A DNA stretch of 64,000 bases from Phytophthora hibernalis (lineage: Eukaryota; Oomycota; Peronosporomycetes; Peronosporales; Peronosporaceae), in contig JAAKBF010000098.1 in assembly GCA_012656075.1 (NCBI GenBank), forward strand, positions 186,001 to 250,000, given 5' to 3'. A program made the position numbers and the translations under genes. The notes below the pieces were generated by a model. It ran no database searches. It had not been told where the DNA came from and saw only the letters and a program-made list of their open reading frames with translations. Positions 21,800 to 34,263 of the stretch are shown in pieces; position 1 is the stretch's first letter, and each line of letters starts with the position of its first letter.

Positions 21800-24251
21800 T
21801 CACTCTTGAGCCGTATGAATAGAGTCTCGCGCCAGTTTCGATGACCAGGGCAGCTGGACGATGTTCAGAGCGGCAAACTCGTCGAAAATGCGCTTTGAGA
21901 CGGCGAGCGTGTCGCCTGTCGTCGTGGTCGGGTACGACTCGTGGCTGAGCTGCCACTTGAGCTCGAACGCGATGCGAGCTTTCTTCAAGACGTTCTCGTT
22001 GATTTTGCGTCCTTGGGTGTACGACTGACAGACCTCTCCTAGCCACATGCGCCAACGAGGCAAGTAGTAGCCCTTGACGAGGCCAGCCCACTCCTTGCCT
22101 GCGTAGTCATGAATTGATTCGAGTTGTTGTCGCCCCAGCGTGTCACTTGGTTGCGAGCTTCGTACTCGAAGTAGTCTTGAAGATTGTTCACGGTGGTGCT
22201 CTCAACTTCATCGGCAAGTGTCCGTGCGTCAGCGATCCAGTTGCCGAGCAGGAAGTCCTCGTTCGTCGCCAGGATCTCGTCCAGGCGCTCGATCGTGATA
22301 AGCATGCGATCCGTCCAAGCACACAATTGATCTGCTGGTACTTCTTTTCCCGTGTACATATCCTTCAAATGGAGATACTGTGCCATGAAATGGTCACTTA
22401 GGAACTGCCGCGTGACATCGACCAGGTCATGCCGGTACGTGTCAACAGCATGCAGATCTGTCCCCGCAAACAGTAGCTCCTTCCAAGCACGAGCGATGTC
22501 CATAGGGTCGTAAGTGATTAGAGTTGGCATGAAGCCATCACGAACAAGCTTCCAGTGTGGAATCAAACACACCAAGCTTTTGGTAACACCACCGTAACCC
22601 AGCGTACGGTTGTATGCCGACTGCAGCAAGAAACCCCAAGCCCGCTCCGTGTGCGCGTCTTGTGAGTGATAACGTTGCGCTGCAAAACTTGGAACCCATT
22701 CGTCCATGTCTAGCGGAGCATCCACCCATGCCATCTGCAAGGTGAGATCGTACACCACATAGTTCTGGAAAATGCCTTCCATGGTCAAACCCACACCTGC
22801 CATCGTCCCATTGCTAGCCTGGTTGGCCAACACGGGTGCCGTGCCGAGCGTCGGTAAGTCTCCACGCATCCCAGTATTTCCACCAAAATTGTGCAGGACG
22901 CAATAGATCCAGCTCTTGCCAAAGTAGTTGTCCATCTTGTTCCACACTGGGCGTACCTCGCTGTAGAGATCCAGAATTATCATTTTGTCGTGTGGCACGC
23001 CGTCCAGGTACGTCTTCACACGTTCCTTGGTCCAGTAGTCTGGACTATCGACAAAGAGCCATCCTTGCATGAGCCAAACTGCATTGGGATCCGCATCCGC
23101 CATGCTATCAATGACAGCACGCGATGCAGCTTGCAGCCGCACCGGGTCAGTGAAATCTGGGTCCATCTCGTTGTAGGTATCACACTGGTATAGCGAAGAC
23201 GTGTAGTCGTAGAGCGCGCGCTGCTCCTCAAGGAAAGTCTTGCCGATTTCATGGTAAAGTGGGTCTGCTGGATCCAGCATGTAGACACAGCAGAAACCAT
23301 CCGAAAAGCCTCCCCAGTTTGGCGAGCGAGTGAACTTTGCTTTTGGGAACAGCGCCTTCATCTCTTCTGGTACATGACCAGCGAAGGCTGGCAGAGCAGG
23401 AATCATACCGAACTCCCTCATGCGCGCCAAAATCTTCACTTGCAACTCGAACTGGCCGTCAATAAACGCTTGCGGAAGTGGGCCTTCCACCCAACTACCA
23501 CGGAGGTTGCCCATGCGGCCCCACGCCAGGAACGCTGATCCAGCGAAGAACTTGTTCAACCCAGCAGTGCTGACATTGTAGTGCTTCCGGAACGTGTTTT
23601 GCCACGCCTTCTCTTGCCCAGTGAATGCAAGCGGCATATTGATACCTACATAGAAGTGAACAGTAATAAGTCTCCCATTGGACCTCAAAAATGAAAGAAT
23701 ACACACACCGTTGAGCGCCATCCAGTCAATATGTGTCTCCCATCTCTGCCATCCCCACGTCCACGACGAGTAGCTCACCGTACATACGTTCTGGTAGTAG
23801 GAGAACTTGCTGCTACGTTTGTGTCGCACTTTCTCGTCCACTTTTGGCAGCACGTAGGGAAGCTGCAGCTTGTGGTCGTCCCAGTCTGTCTGTGTATGTA
23901 GCACCGTCTTCAGGTACCAGTGCAGACCGTAGGCCATGGCGGTGGCTGAGTTGGCGGCGATCTCGAGTCGTTCACCGTCGTTGCCCAGTTCAAACACGTC
24001 CAGATCATCGGCTTCGGACGGCAGCACTCGCAGTGTTATCTAGTAATAGCAGTACATTGTGAGTCCCCCATTGCGATCTTCCTAAATGATGCAGTCAGCA
24101 CCTGATCGTTGAAGCGCGCGCCCAGTCGACGGTGGATGAGGCCGCGCGTAGCTGCCACGACGTCATGAGCTCCCGCGCTCTTCTTCAGCTGGTCGATGGA
24201 GGCCACCGCAAGCAGCGGCAGTAGCAGGAACGTCACCAAGATTCGCTTCAT
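21800..24251 (-). CDS. Alpha-N-acetylglucosaminidase (NAGLU, GH89)
   Basis: Exons 24251-24102, 24039-23709 and 23645-21800, with GT-AG introns of 62 and 63 nt. I chose the ATG at 24251 because it opens directly into a signal peptide (MKRILVTFLLLPLLAVA). The order is an N-terminal small domain, then the GH89 barrel: SYSSWTWGWQRWETHIDWMALNGINMPLAFTGQE, FLAWGRMGNLRGSW, YNEMDPDF with a catalytic-type Glu, and YCVLHNFGGNTGM. The all-helical C-terminal domain contains WAGLVKGYYLPRW. In animals this lysosomal enzyme degrades heparan sulphate; in oomycetes the substrate is unknown. The last 100 residues are in a shifted frame from about 22120, probably a single-base error. Confidence 0.92.
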
Positions 24252-25354
24252 CGAATCTGAAGAGCTTTTGGCTTCAACCACTTAATTAGTCGTGTAATTA
24301 GGACGAATTACTAAAAGTGAAGCGCGTCATGACGTTGCGAAGCAGCGATCTCACTTGCTCGATCAAACGAAAAACGCCTCACGTTTCTTCGTCTGCACTC
24401 AAGTTATCTACGTCCCTATTGGCAGGATTCAGAGCGCGGTGCCTTAAATAAGATTTGCGCGATGGCTACATAATTAGAAATACCCGATATCGAATTCCTG
24501 CCGTTGTAAACGCCCGCTCGTTCCTTGTGAAACACCTGCAAGCAGTCTAAAGGCCACTTCAGAGGTCCTGGGGTGGTTCATTTCCCAGCCATCTAAAGAG
24601 TATACCGTTTCGAGTGATTCGTGGTGGTTAGTTCTCTTGTTCGTGGCAGACATCGTGCGCAGCTTTAAACTGTGCTTTGCTAAGCTGCAATACAAGAAGG
24701 TTACCTCAAGCGATCAGTACGGAGCAGTCAAAGAGCTCGCAACTACGCTTCAGAACCGATTCGAGGAGAATGGTCCCGATGGTGCTCCGATTCTGAGTGA
24801 AGATTGAAACTCAAGTATACTCCGTGTCTCCTTTCGCCGGAAATCATTACAAAAGAATTGGCTTTGATGCTCAGTTTAACTGTTCGCGATGCAATGGAGC
24901 AGTTCCTCGGCGAACTGTTAGCAATCCGGATGCCAATTGAGTCCACGTCGGCACACGGAAGGAGAGCTACATGCAACGCAGTACTTTCAAGTAATTGAAG
25001 CTGCAGCCTCTCGGATTCAATGCATGCCATCGCGGCACCTTTCAAAAGCATTCTCACCTACTACCTATTTTTAATAACTACTAAACTGTATTAGAATTAA
25101 TAGGCACTGTTGACTCATGTTTTGTAAGGACTGCCTACATTAAAGATTTGAGTGCCTCTATAAGGTTAATAAAGGCAGTAGGCAAGAATGCCTACATTAT
25201 TGAACCCTGCCTATTGCTCGTTCTGACTACCTCATTGAGGTTTTAGTCGAAGAATCGAGCAGCTCTTTTAGCCTCACACAAAGAAGGACCTCATCCTCAC
25301 TGACGTGTCCTTCCCCCACTGTGGCATAATCGCAAGAGCGCCAAGCACAAGACG
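24252..25354. other. Divergent intergenic region, no gene supported
   Basis: This is the 1.1 kb between NAGLU and CDP-DAG synthase. Short frames (for example 24474-24695 minus) have no recognisable feature. The part 25050-25230 is AT-rich, with repeated GCCTACATTA-type words that may be remnants of a small repeat. Confidence 0.4.
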
Positions 25355-27082
25355 ATGGCCATGCGCAAGCGCCGCTCCAGCCCCAGAGCAGCCCCAAGCA
25401 CGCGCAGGACGCGTCACCACCTGCGCCCCAACCCTCCGGACGTCTCACGAAGCTCATGACGCGCGTCGTGGTGGGCTTCGCCATGATCGGCCTCTTCATC
25501 GCCATCCTGTACGGCGGCCACATGTACGCGTGGGGACTCGTGGTGCTACTGCAGACGCTGCTGTTCCGAGAACTGGTGAACGTGCGCTACAGAGCTGCAG
25601 CCGAGAAGAACATCCCGTGGTTCCGCTCCGTGCAGTGGATGTGGTTCATAGTGGCGCTCTTCTACAACTACGGAGACTCGTTCGGGGCCTTTATTGAGAG
25701 CAGCAAGATCCGCTTCGTGCCACCTGCTATCGTGCACTACCTACGGTACCACACGTGGGTATCCTTCACCATGTACGCCATGCTCTTCGTCATGTCGGTG
25801 CTGAGTCTCAAGAAAGGTGCGTCACTGGTTGGGAGGCTGTACAGTTGTTGCAAGGACTGACGTTGGGGTTTGTTAACTTTAGGTTACTACAAGTACCAGA
25901 TGGGTACGTTGATAAGAATGTACTTTTGAGGTGGTAGATGTTCTAATGACGTTGTTGGTTGTAGGACAATACACGTGGACTATTGTGACGCTGGGGTTGA
26001 TCGTCTTCCAGATGAAATACGTCCTCACCAATATCTTCAACGGTACGAGCGTCACAGATGTCATTGCTGTGTTGGAAGCTGCTAATGGGGTGACGGATTG
26101 TTCTTTTCTGTAGGCCTCTTTTGGTTCTTGTTCCCCGTCTCGCTTGTCATCTGCAACGACTGCTTCGCGTTCTTCTGCGGCAAACTCTTTGGCCGCAAGT
26201 TCATTAAGACGCCGTTCCTGCGGTTGTCCCCGAACAAGACGTGGGAAGGATTCATTGGCGCTTTCGTCTGCACCGTGATTTATGCCTTCTTTTCCAGCGC
26301 CTTCATCTCGCAGGTATGCAGCGGATATGGTACATGTCGTATCGCGTATTTGCTTATTGATGAATTGTGCTCTGTTGTTCGTTCCAGTTTTCGTGGTTGA
26401 CCTGCCCCGTGGAGAGCTTCGAGGTATGGTCACGTTTGATGCACCAAAGCACGGATTCTGGTCTAGCTAACGCGCTTCTGATATATCTTTACGTTGCTAC
26501 AGTTTAAGCTGATTCCCGACCCGCTCACGTGCACACCTCGTGACGTGTTCCTCCCTCACTCCTACAGCGTACCGCTCTTCCTGGCACGTCTAATTGGCCG
26601 GAGCCAGATTCAGCTTCTCCCGATTCAGGTGTGTGATGGTGTGGCTGTCCGGATCGATGTATGACGATTGTTGACGAGCTGTTTGGTTCTGCAGCTTCAC
26701 TCCATCATGTTCGCGATCTTTGCTTCCGTGGTGTCGCCCTTCGGAGGTTTCTACGCTTCGGCAATCAAGCGGACGTACAACCTGAAGGACTTCGACTCGG
26801 TCATTCCTGGACACGGAGGTGTCATGGATCGAATGGACTGTCAGCTGATCACAAACTGCTTCACGACGGTCTACTTCAACACCTTTATTCGGTACGTCGT
26901 TTCTTTAGTGACCACACGGGTCGCTACGTCGCGTAGCTAACAGTTGTTGTGCCTTGTGTGCTGGCCCCAATTGTAGTTCGTCGACGCCGTCCGTGGCGCT
27001 GATCCTGAACCTAGTGGCGCAGTTGACACTCGACCAGAAGCAGGAGGTGCTGCGAGCCATCCAAGAGATGCTCCAAGGCTGA
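25355..27082 (+). CDS. Phosphatidate cytidylyltransferase (CDP-diacylglycerol synthase)
   Basis: Eight exons: 25355-25816, 25883-25903, 25965-26042, 26114-26313, 26388-26423, 26503-26628, 26695-26891 and 26977-27082, all in phase with GT-AG sites. Exon 2 is only 21 nt. The protein has multiple membrane helices and the full CDS signature SAIKRTYNLKDFDSVIPGHG followed by GVMDRMD. It makes CDP-diacylglycerol from phosphatidate and CTP in the ER for phosphatidylinositol and cardiolipin synthesis. The basic N-terminus (MAMRKRRSS) starts at 25355 in one frame and runs into the membrane part in another; one C missing at 25381-25384 would join them. Otherwise the first in-frame ATG is 25456. Confidence 0.93.
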
Positions 27083-27294
27083 GACCATCTCAACATTAGC
27101 ACAACCATCTGACTGCTTACAAGGAGGGCAGAAAAAGAAACCATTGCCAACAAAGGTAACAGAGACCATTTTGCCACTCTTGTCTTGCCATTTTTTTGAA
27201 GTGGAGAACACGAAGCGATGGCTGGCTCGTCCCAACAAAGACGCCGTTCGCCCTTCACTCCAGTATCGAATTTTCTCCGAGTTTGGCAGCTAGG
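27083..27294. other. Short intergenic spacer
   Basis: Holds the 3' end of the CDP-DAG synthase gene and the promoter of the next gene; nothing else is seen. Confidence 0.4.
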
Positions 27295-29524
27295 ATGCAG
27301 AGCAGCTCGAACGCGGCCGCCAGTACAATGCCCACACCGCTCCAGATCGCACTCTGGGTCAGCACCGCACTGCCTGGGTCCATTTCACAAGTTGCTAACT
27401 ATTTGCACAATAATGCAAGCAGAACGGAAACCTGCAACAGATCTGCGAGTGCCTGAAAATCGGCGGCCAGGAGGCGTTGGAGGTGAGAGACTCCCGTGGC
27501 AACCGCGCGCTGCATCTCGCGTTGAAGTTCGCGCACCGAAATTCTACAGTGATCGTGAAGACTTTGCTGGTACATGTACACTGCAGCAGGTACTTGCTGC
27601 CCAGAAATTGACGCCTTTCTCATTAATATTCGCAGGATGCTGGAGCACGTGTGCGCTCTCGGGATACGGACGGGTGGAAGGCCATCCACCACGCGGTGGT
27701 GTCCGAGAATGAAGAGATTCTGCGGCTACTAGTCCGGAGAGGTGAGTCTCTATCCATCTTTGTCCAGTGACTATCTGCTGACTTACCACTACGAATTGGT
27801 GCCTTTATAGAGAAAGAGCAAGCGCCAGCGCTGCTTCAGAAGAAGATTAACAGTATCTGTCCTCGGTTGGCCCAGGTCCCGGACTTCTACTGCGAGATGC
27901 TCGTTGACGTCTCCACGTGGATCCCTGGTGTTTCTCGCTGGCTGCCATCGGACACTGTGAAGATCTGGAAGGCAGGCCAGGACATCCGCTTCGATGTCAC
28001 CTTGGTAGGCTTCGAGGACGGAAAATGGGATCGAGGAGATCTGTCGTTCTTGCTCCAGGGCGCACAGGGAAAGTTCTTTTGTCTGGACAACGAGGCGGAC
28101 ACGTGCACCGATCTGCTGAAGCTTGATTCCGAGCTGACAGAGGCGGATCTAGACCAAATGGTGCACTTCTTGATGATCACATCGATCGTCACGACCGACT
28201 TGGATGCGTCCAAGGTCGCTTTCGAGAAAAAGTGCGCGTGGTTTTCGTCCGCCCCCATGCTGCAAGACATCGGTCGCTGGAAAGATACTCGTGTCGTTGA
28301 CATGGTTGGAGTTGAAGCCTCCCTTCGCTACCGCAAGCCTCACAACCCGAAGCACCCGCCGCCCAAATCTGCAAACCAGCAAGTACGCGTGTCATACATT
28401 CTTGCATTGTCATCTTAACTACTGACGCGCGATGTTACAGACTGTTGCTTGCGATGCAGTGTCAATGCTGACCGAAGCGGCCGCCATCACTGATCACTAC
28501 ACCGAGGTGGTGGTCGAACCTAAGTCGAAACACGTTGTGTCGGTGGAGCTGACAAAGGGCGAAGGACTCAAATGGAAGTTTTCTACTGAAAAGCGCGACA
28601 TCAACTTTGGAGTTCGCTTTCTTGAAGAGAACAACGGCGACGAATGGGCCGAAATCGTTCCTCTGCAACGCACACAGGCCCATTTAAAGGAGGAGACGGG
28701 TTCATTCGAGGCTAGCCTCTCGGGTACGCTTGTCTTCACATGGGACAACTCGTATTCAGTTATTCGGTGAGTCCTCAAGGGCGAATTGCATTTTGACCTA
28801 AGTCATTCAGGAGTTCTGACACGTAGCTATGAATGCAGTCCGAAGAAGCTGCGGTTTGCTATATTACCCGTCGGAGAAGATGATAAGGACTCAACGGAAA
28901 GTGAAAACTGGGATGTCCAAATGAGAGTCAAAGAGGAGGAAATGACGTTCGAAACTTGGTTTGGAGTGTCAATCGAGAGCTTACCTGCATCGCTGCGTGC
29001 AATGAAGCCCCGCCGCTGTATCATGGTACACATTCAGCCTGCATGCCACAAGATCACCAAGTCGTTTCCTGCCACAGTTTACATGAGCGACCAGTTCCCA
29101 CTCACTGTACGTTCATTCACTCGAACGAGGGAGGATCCATCGCGCAGACGTTTACCGTGTCTTGCTCTAGGTTTCGGAATTTCTCCTGTGATCGAGGTGC
29201 TCTCGAAAACGACAAGCGCTTTTGAAAGCATGCAGGACTTCTTTTCTGCGGTACGGGAGTGATAATTGATACGTGAGGAAGAGGCGTAGTGCTAACCGCG
29301 ACTTGTGATGTACACACAACCAGGCACTGACGGACGGATTTCCAGTCCAGTTCTGCTTCCCTTTGGTGCCCTCGGTCTCTGCGACGTTCCGGTTTGAACG
29401 CATGGAGCTGCAAACCCCGGAACCAGGCATGTTCACCGTGCCCAGCACCTACACCATGCACGCCGAAGACATGCTGTCGCCACGTACGCACCAAGTGATG
29501 CTGCAGCGCGTGACGGTCACGTAG
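27295..29524 (+). CDS. ANKRD13-type ankyrin protein with an inserted GOLD domain
   Basis: Exons 27295-27357, 27423-27569, 27636-27741, 27811-28382, 28441-28766, 28827-29106, 29171-29250 and 29324-29524. The N-terminus holds two to three ankyrin repeats (DSRGNRALHLALKF, DTDGWKAIHHAVVS). Next is the ANKRD13 family block (YCEMLVDVSTWIPGVSRWLP, then SDTVKIWKAG). The second half of that family domain (KSFPATVYMSDQFPLT, then FPVQFCFPLVPSVSATFRFE and FTVPSTY) comes only after about 130 residues that read as a GOLD beta-sandwich (VSVELTKGEGLKWKFSTEKR to FTWDNSYSVIRYECSPKKLR). ANKRD13 proteins act in endocytic sorting; GOLD domains occur in cargo receptors and lipid-transfer proteins. Exon 7 needs one extra C near 29185 to stay in frame. 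Confidence 0.85.
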
Positions 29525-30473
29525 TTGGCTGTGGTTGCCATTCAGCCCAAAAGATCAGCAATAAAGATACTCTACATTCGATTGCTTGCCGTGCCCTTTG
29601 TCAAAGTCATTTGCTCGGGAGTCTTTGCCACAGCCGTCAAGTTCGATAGCGAGCTTCGAAGCACATCCTCTGCATGGTGTCGCCGAAGAGAAAATATTAA
29701 AATCTATTATAGCGTGAAAAGGATGACCGCCGTGTGATACAAAAAGGATGACTGCCCCGTGCGGATGTTAATTTTACAAAATGAAGCATAGTTAAATGAC
29801 TGAGGTTTTGGAGAAAGATTGCCATAAAATCCGCGCATAAGGGGTGGGAGATCTGCAGTCGACGAGGAAAGCACCAAGCCTAAAAAACCCTTTCACTAGC
29901 AACCCAAGATAGTTGGCTGCCATCCACGATGGATGGCGGTCCCCAATCAACCAAGGTTGGCGAGTGGATTCCCAGCTGTACTGGGACCTGACCGAACATG
30001 AGTGACCACAAGAGAGTCGAAGTTGAGTCCCGTACTCTCATAAACTGGTATGGGAATTGCGTCCCCAACGCAATACAGAGTTCTTTGTCAAGGAACTCTG
30101 CAGCAGGAATCAATCCAGAGCTTCTCGCGTTAGTGTGGCCGCTTCACTGTTCTACCTGTATCGAAACTTGTCCATCAATCAGTCTAAACAGAGTCTCAAT
30201 CATTTGGGCAACGTAGCGCAACATTGCGAGTGGGACTTTTAGTGGACAGGACCGCCCTTGCCATCAAGTCCGGATCTCCAAGCTGCTATAATACATGTAC
30301 ATGTATTAATAACCACTACCTTCCCTTCCGTCGTGACTGCGATAGCCATGGGTGCGCCGGGCGCCTACTGCATCTATCTTTCAGGGTAAGTGCCAATCAA
30401 TCATTTGAGCGTAAGATGGATTCTCATTGCACAACCAAATATCATTTGGGCCTAAGCCGACGCCGACGCCACG
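29525..30473. other. Intergenic region with a hairpin cluster
   Basis: No protein gene is supported. Two imperfect copies of AAAGGATGAC(C/T)GCC lie at about 29720-29755. The 29919-30100 part contains six short stem-loops (separate entry). Confidence 0.4.
29919..30100. repeat. Cluster of six short stem-loops
   Basis: Perfect stems: 29919-29926/29930-29937 (8 bp, 3-nt loop), 29948-29952/29955-29959 (5 bp), 29970-29975/29981-29986 (6 bp), 30012-30017/30034-30039 (6 bp), 30056-30061/30069-30074 (6 bp) and 30076-30083/30093-30100 (8 bp). Such density suggests a structured RNA or a decayed foldback element. No known RNA family is recognised. Confidence 0.45.
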
Positions 30474-33400
30474 ATGAAGAGAGCTGAGCGCGCAGCACAC
30501 GTGCGTGACCCTCAGGTCCCCGGTATAGATTCGAGTGTCCGTGTGGTGACAGTATCTCGGTTTGTGTTAATGTTAATGCAGGTCACGCCGAAGGACATCG
30601 TCGAGTTCGTGAACCAGGAGGTCTTCAATCAGTTGATAGCAAAGAGTCGCGACGCGCTGACGAAAGTTGTTGAACCGAAGATGGTTATGAACGTGCTGAA
30701 TGAGGCTAGAGCAAAAAAGCATGGACAATGGGTTCGTCGAACTCAAGACCATTCTTGATGTGGGTATTTGCGGATTCTACGGGGATGCTCCGTGTCCGAT
30801 GCCGTTGTCGAGGAAGTGGTGAACCTCGTGACGAACAAAACGATGGCGAAATTTGGTGGAAGTACCCTCCTCCTTCCAAATTAAAAAAGAAGACATTAAG
30901 CAGCTCGAGATTGCCTTCACGGAGACCGAGTACGTCGGGGACGCTCAAGTCCAATTTGAGGAGTATCTGTGGCGGTGCTGGGAAGACTACAACCCCGCGA
31001 AGTACAAGGCACCGTACGTGGCTGTCGTTCAGAGCTCCGGCTTCGGCAAGAGTCGGATGTTATTCGAGCTCGCGCGCAAGGCGGAGCGTGCGGGGTCGCA
31101 GATGAAGGTTCTGTACACGTGCGTGCGGTTGCACAAGTCGTCGGGGTTTCCTGAGGCGACGAAGAAGATCCGGGACTGGTTATTTGAAGATGAATCCACT
31201 GCGCCACTGATAGGAAGCGTTATACCACCATGCTAGTGCGGATTGGGACAACGTCCAGACCGAGTGGATCGATCTGTTTACAAAAACCTCGGCTGATATT
31301 GCCGTTGCAGGCAAACTGATCAAAGCTTTGGAGAACGTCTCAGAACACAAAGAAGTACAGCCATCTGATGAACGAGCCAGCGCCATAAAGGACCCGAAAG
31401 GAAAATGGTGGTTCTCGTTATCGACGAAGCGAGGGCCCTACTTGATCTGGAGAATGGTGGCGTCAACTACTTTCATTTATTGCGCCAGGCTCTTGTTTCG
31501 GTCAACTTCCACGTTGGCAGCGAAGGAGGTATTTTCGGGGTGTTAGTGGATACAAATTCGCAGGTCTCGGACCTGACTTCGCCAGCGTCATCTGATCCAT
31601 CTTCTCGGAATTTCGAGGGTGGGGAATTCGCGTCATTTCCGCCATTTGTGCTGACGCAGACAATGGATGTTAATTGGCGCAAGTACTGCGAGGACGCGAA
31701 TGGTGATGGCGAAGTGGAAGGGAGATCGCCATGTACAAGTCTGCCGTGATCACGAGCAAGACGTCGGCATGGGAGGCTCTGACGCGAATGGGTCGTCCGA
31801 TGTGGAAGAGCACATTTACCGAGCTAGCTGAAAACCGTGGGCTCAAACCTACTACTCAAGCCGATGTGATTAATCTCGCAGCGAATAAACTGCTGCTGGG
31901 GAGACCTCCTGGGACAGACACTTACGATGCGAACACCATGTTTGGTGTAGCGTCCATGCTGTGTCGAATCGGTGTGCGTCCGTATTCGACGTCGACATTG
32001 GCATCTAAGTCCGTTGCAAACTTCATGGCAATTCTTGCGTATGTGAACCACGAGAAACACTTGAGTAGCTACGCATCGGATCCGGTGTTGACTTTGGGCG
32101 CAATCAAAGTGTGGTATGCACTAGACGCTGCTTTGCCGACGTATATACTTCCTCAACTCAAGAAACTGATGCTGGATGAAGTACTAGACACTGGGGGAAC
32201 TGACGCGGTGGTCTCTCGGATTTTAATGCTTCTCGCGATGGACAAGTGTGCGATGGGGGTATGCCCTTCGCTGACTGCCAAATTACCGGACAATTCGTGT
32301 CTGTTTTAGCGTTCTTGAAAGTGCTAGGAGGCGATGAGATGCCAATCTATCGCGAGGGGATGATCCGTGCAGATGATGAAAAGCCAGTTTTACGGAGTGG
32401 TGATCGCGGTGGAGCGGTTGGCAAATGGGCTTTACTCACTTCGTGCAACTAGAGCTGGAGCCGAACGAGGATACGCTTTGGTACTTGCTGGGACGTCGGG
32501 CAGCGGGTATTTTCCCGCGCAACCAGAATGAAGCCGATCTGCTGATCCCTATATTTTGGAAAAGGTCCGCTGACACGTCGGAGATGGAGACCGACAGACC
32601 GATGGCTGAAGTGGTAAAGGGAGAGGAGAAGGTGTCGCTGATTTTGATCCAAGTCAAAAGTAGATATCCAAGCGACTGTGGTTTCGCGATGTCTGCAACG
32701 ACGAAAATGCACCCTTCGTTTGTATTTGGTGAAAAGAAGCGAGGGCTGACCAGAAGCCGTCAACCCATAAATTTGTTGAAAGCAAGATGCTTGTGGACGA
32801 GGTCATTCGCATCTACATGAACGTGCGGGATGAAGGAAACGAACCTTGCCGGTTTATATATTCCCAGCGGTTGGAGGATACGAGTAGAGTAAATGATGGA
32901 ATTGGAACGGAAACATCGTCGAAGGAAGGTGACGCAACGAAAAGCGGTGGTAAATCGAAACGTGGCAAGAGCAAGCTAAACCCACGACCATCGGCAGCCG
33001 TATTTACGATGTGCTTCCGTTCGTTGAGCTGTGCCGTATTCCCATTTCTAGAAGGAAAGGTGGCTGAGAGATTGGCTAGTATTGCAGCTTCTGTGTGGGA
33101 TCCCATGAGATGGTGACCTGAAACGTGCTAAAAGGGTGCCGCATTCAAAGCGGTCCTGTCAAAAATGATGCCAGACGAAGTACTAAAGAAAAGTGCACAT
33201 CAAGGACTTGCGCACGCTCCAGGAAAAACGAAGGAGGGAGTAGATAATGAAATTGGTAATTGGTGTGAAGGGCGCAATGGCGCCAGAACGGATGCTGAGG
33301 GGGTAAACAAAGGCGACGAATCAGACTGTGGTGACAGTAACGAAGAGAAGCATCGGTCATATATTGGCAAGATACGGAAGCACAGCCAAGAAATGGAGTT

Positions 33401-33715
33401 TCAAAACGCTCACGGCAGTAGGGTGATACTGATCAGTCATCGAAATCCGACGGCATTCGAGTGGACCAATTGACATGGCATTCGCGTCGGCACCGTGCGC
33501 TTGTGCAAGATTTCATAATTCTGACGGGGCTTCAATTCGCGTCGTTCTCGGTATATTTTACCCCCATGATTAAATCTGATCGAAAACCTGGCCAGAACAG
33601 CACGACAAGGCACGAAAATGGGGATCCTGATGGCGCAGTGTACAACCAGATGCTCAACTTCCCGAACGACTTGGATTTTCAAGTTGATTCAGTGCGGTCG
33701 GTCGATTCGTAAATG
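30474..33715 (+). pseudogene. Crinkler (CRN)-like P-loop NTPase with C-terminal nuclease-like domain, frame broken
   Basis: A run of coding-quality segments in changing frames (30594-30720, 30853-31220, 31240-31400, 31405-31730, 31735-32270, 32250-32430, 32440-32690, 32870-33080, 33160-33470 and 33475-33712). It contains a Walker A-like loop QSSGFGKSRM at 31030, a Walker B-like stretch VVLVIDEARALLD at 31405, and near 32520 a block NEADLLIPIFW...LILIQVKSR that resembles a PD-(D/E)xK nuclease core. This NTPase-plus-nuclease plan is known for Crinkler-type effectors of oomycetes, which carry a secreted LFLAK header; no such header or signal peptide is visible here. Frame changes about every 300 bp could be decay, or partly the base errors common in this window. 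An inverted partial copy follows. Confidence 0.5.
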
Positions 33716-34263
33716 ACGAGCGGTTGCTACGAAATTGTACTAGGTGGGGTAGCACCCTCTGCAAAGTAGGGCCGTTCGTATACTTTTGAGGGATAGTAGA
33801 GCTGCTCGATTGGAGCTTGATAACCAAAGACAAGCGCTTACTACTGTACTAATATGCCAGAGCTGTACATGTACGACAGTACTCTCCAATCAGTCCCATA
33901 ACATGTCATTGGCGCACAGCAGGATGCCGCCCGGGAGCTCGTGCGCACGACCAGAGTAACAGGACCTTGCGGCCCACGATCCCCTCGGCTAAAACCTATG
34001 GCCATCTCGAGCTCCTACTACGTAGTAGTGGTGGTGGTCTGAGTTATCTTGCCCAGTCAGAGAATACGACCTGACAGACCACGTGTCGTGCTTCATCGAC
34101 CCTCTCATTCCCTCTGGACGATGCACACAGCAATAGTGAGAGTGGCGAAAACGGAGCCATAACATCCTGAATTTCAGCGAAGCGCACGGGGTTGTATTTG
34201 TATTTTGTTAAAAATACATCAACAAGTGGAGCACTCCGTAAGCCCTTAACGTTCTGCATGTCG
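33716..34263. other. Spacer between the CRN-like gene and its inverted partial copy
   Basis: No gene is supported. A 14-bp palindrome CTACTACGTAGTAG lies at 34015-34028. The right part, 34044-34259 minus, is open but has no recognisable domain. Confidence 0.4.

Noticed and set aside
29880..30113. 77-residue minus frame as a transposon remnant
   Set aside because: No recognisable reverse transcriptase or transposase motif; the hairpin density better describes the region.
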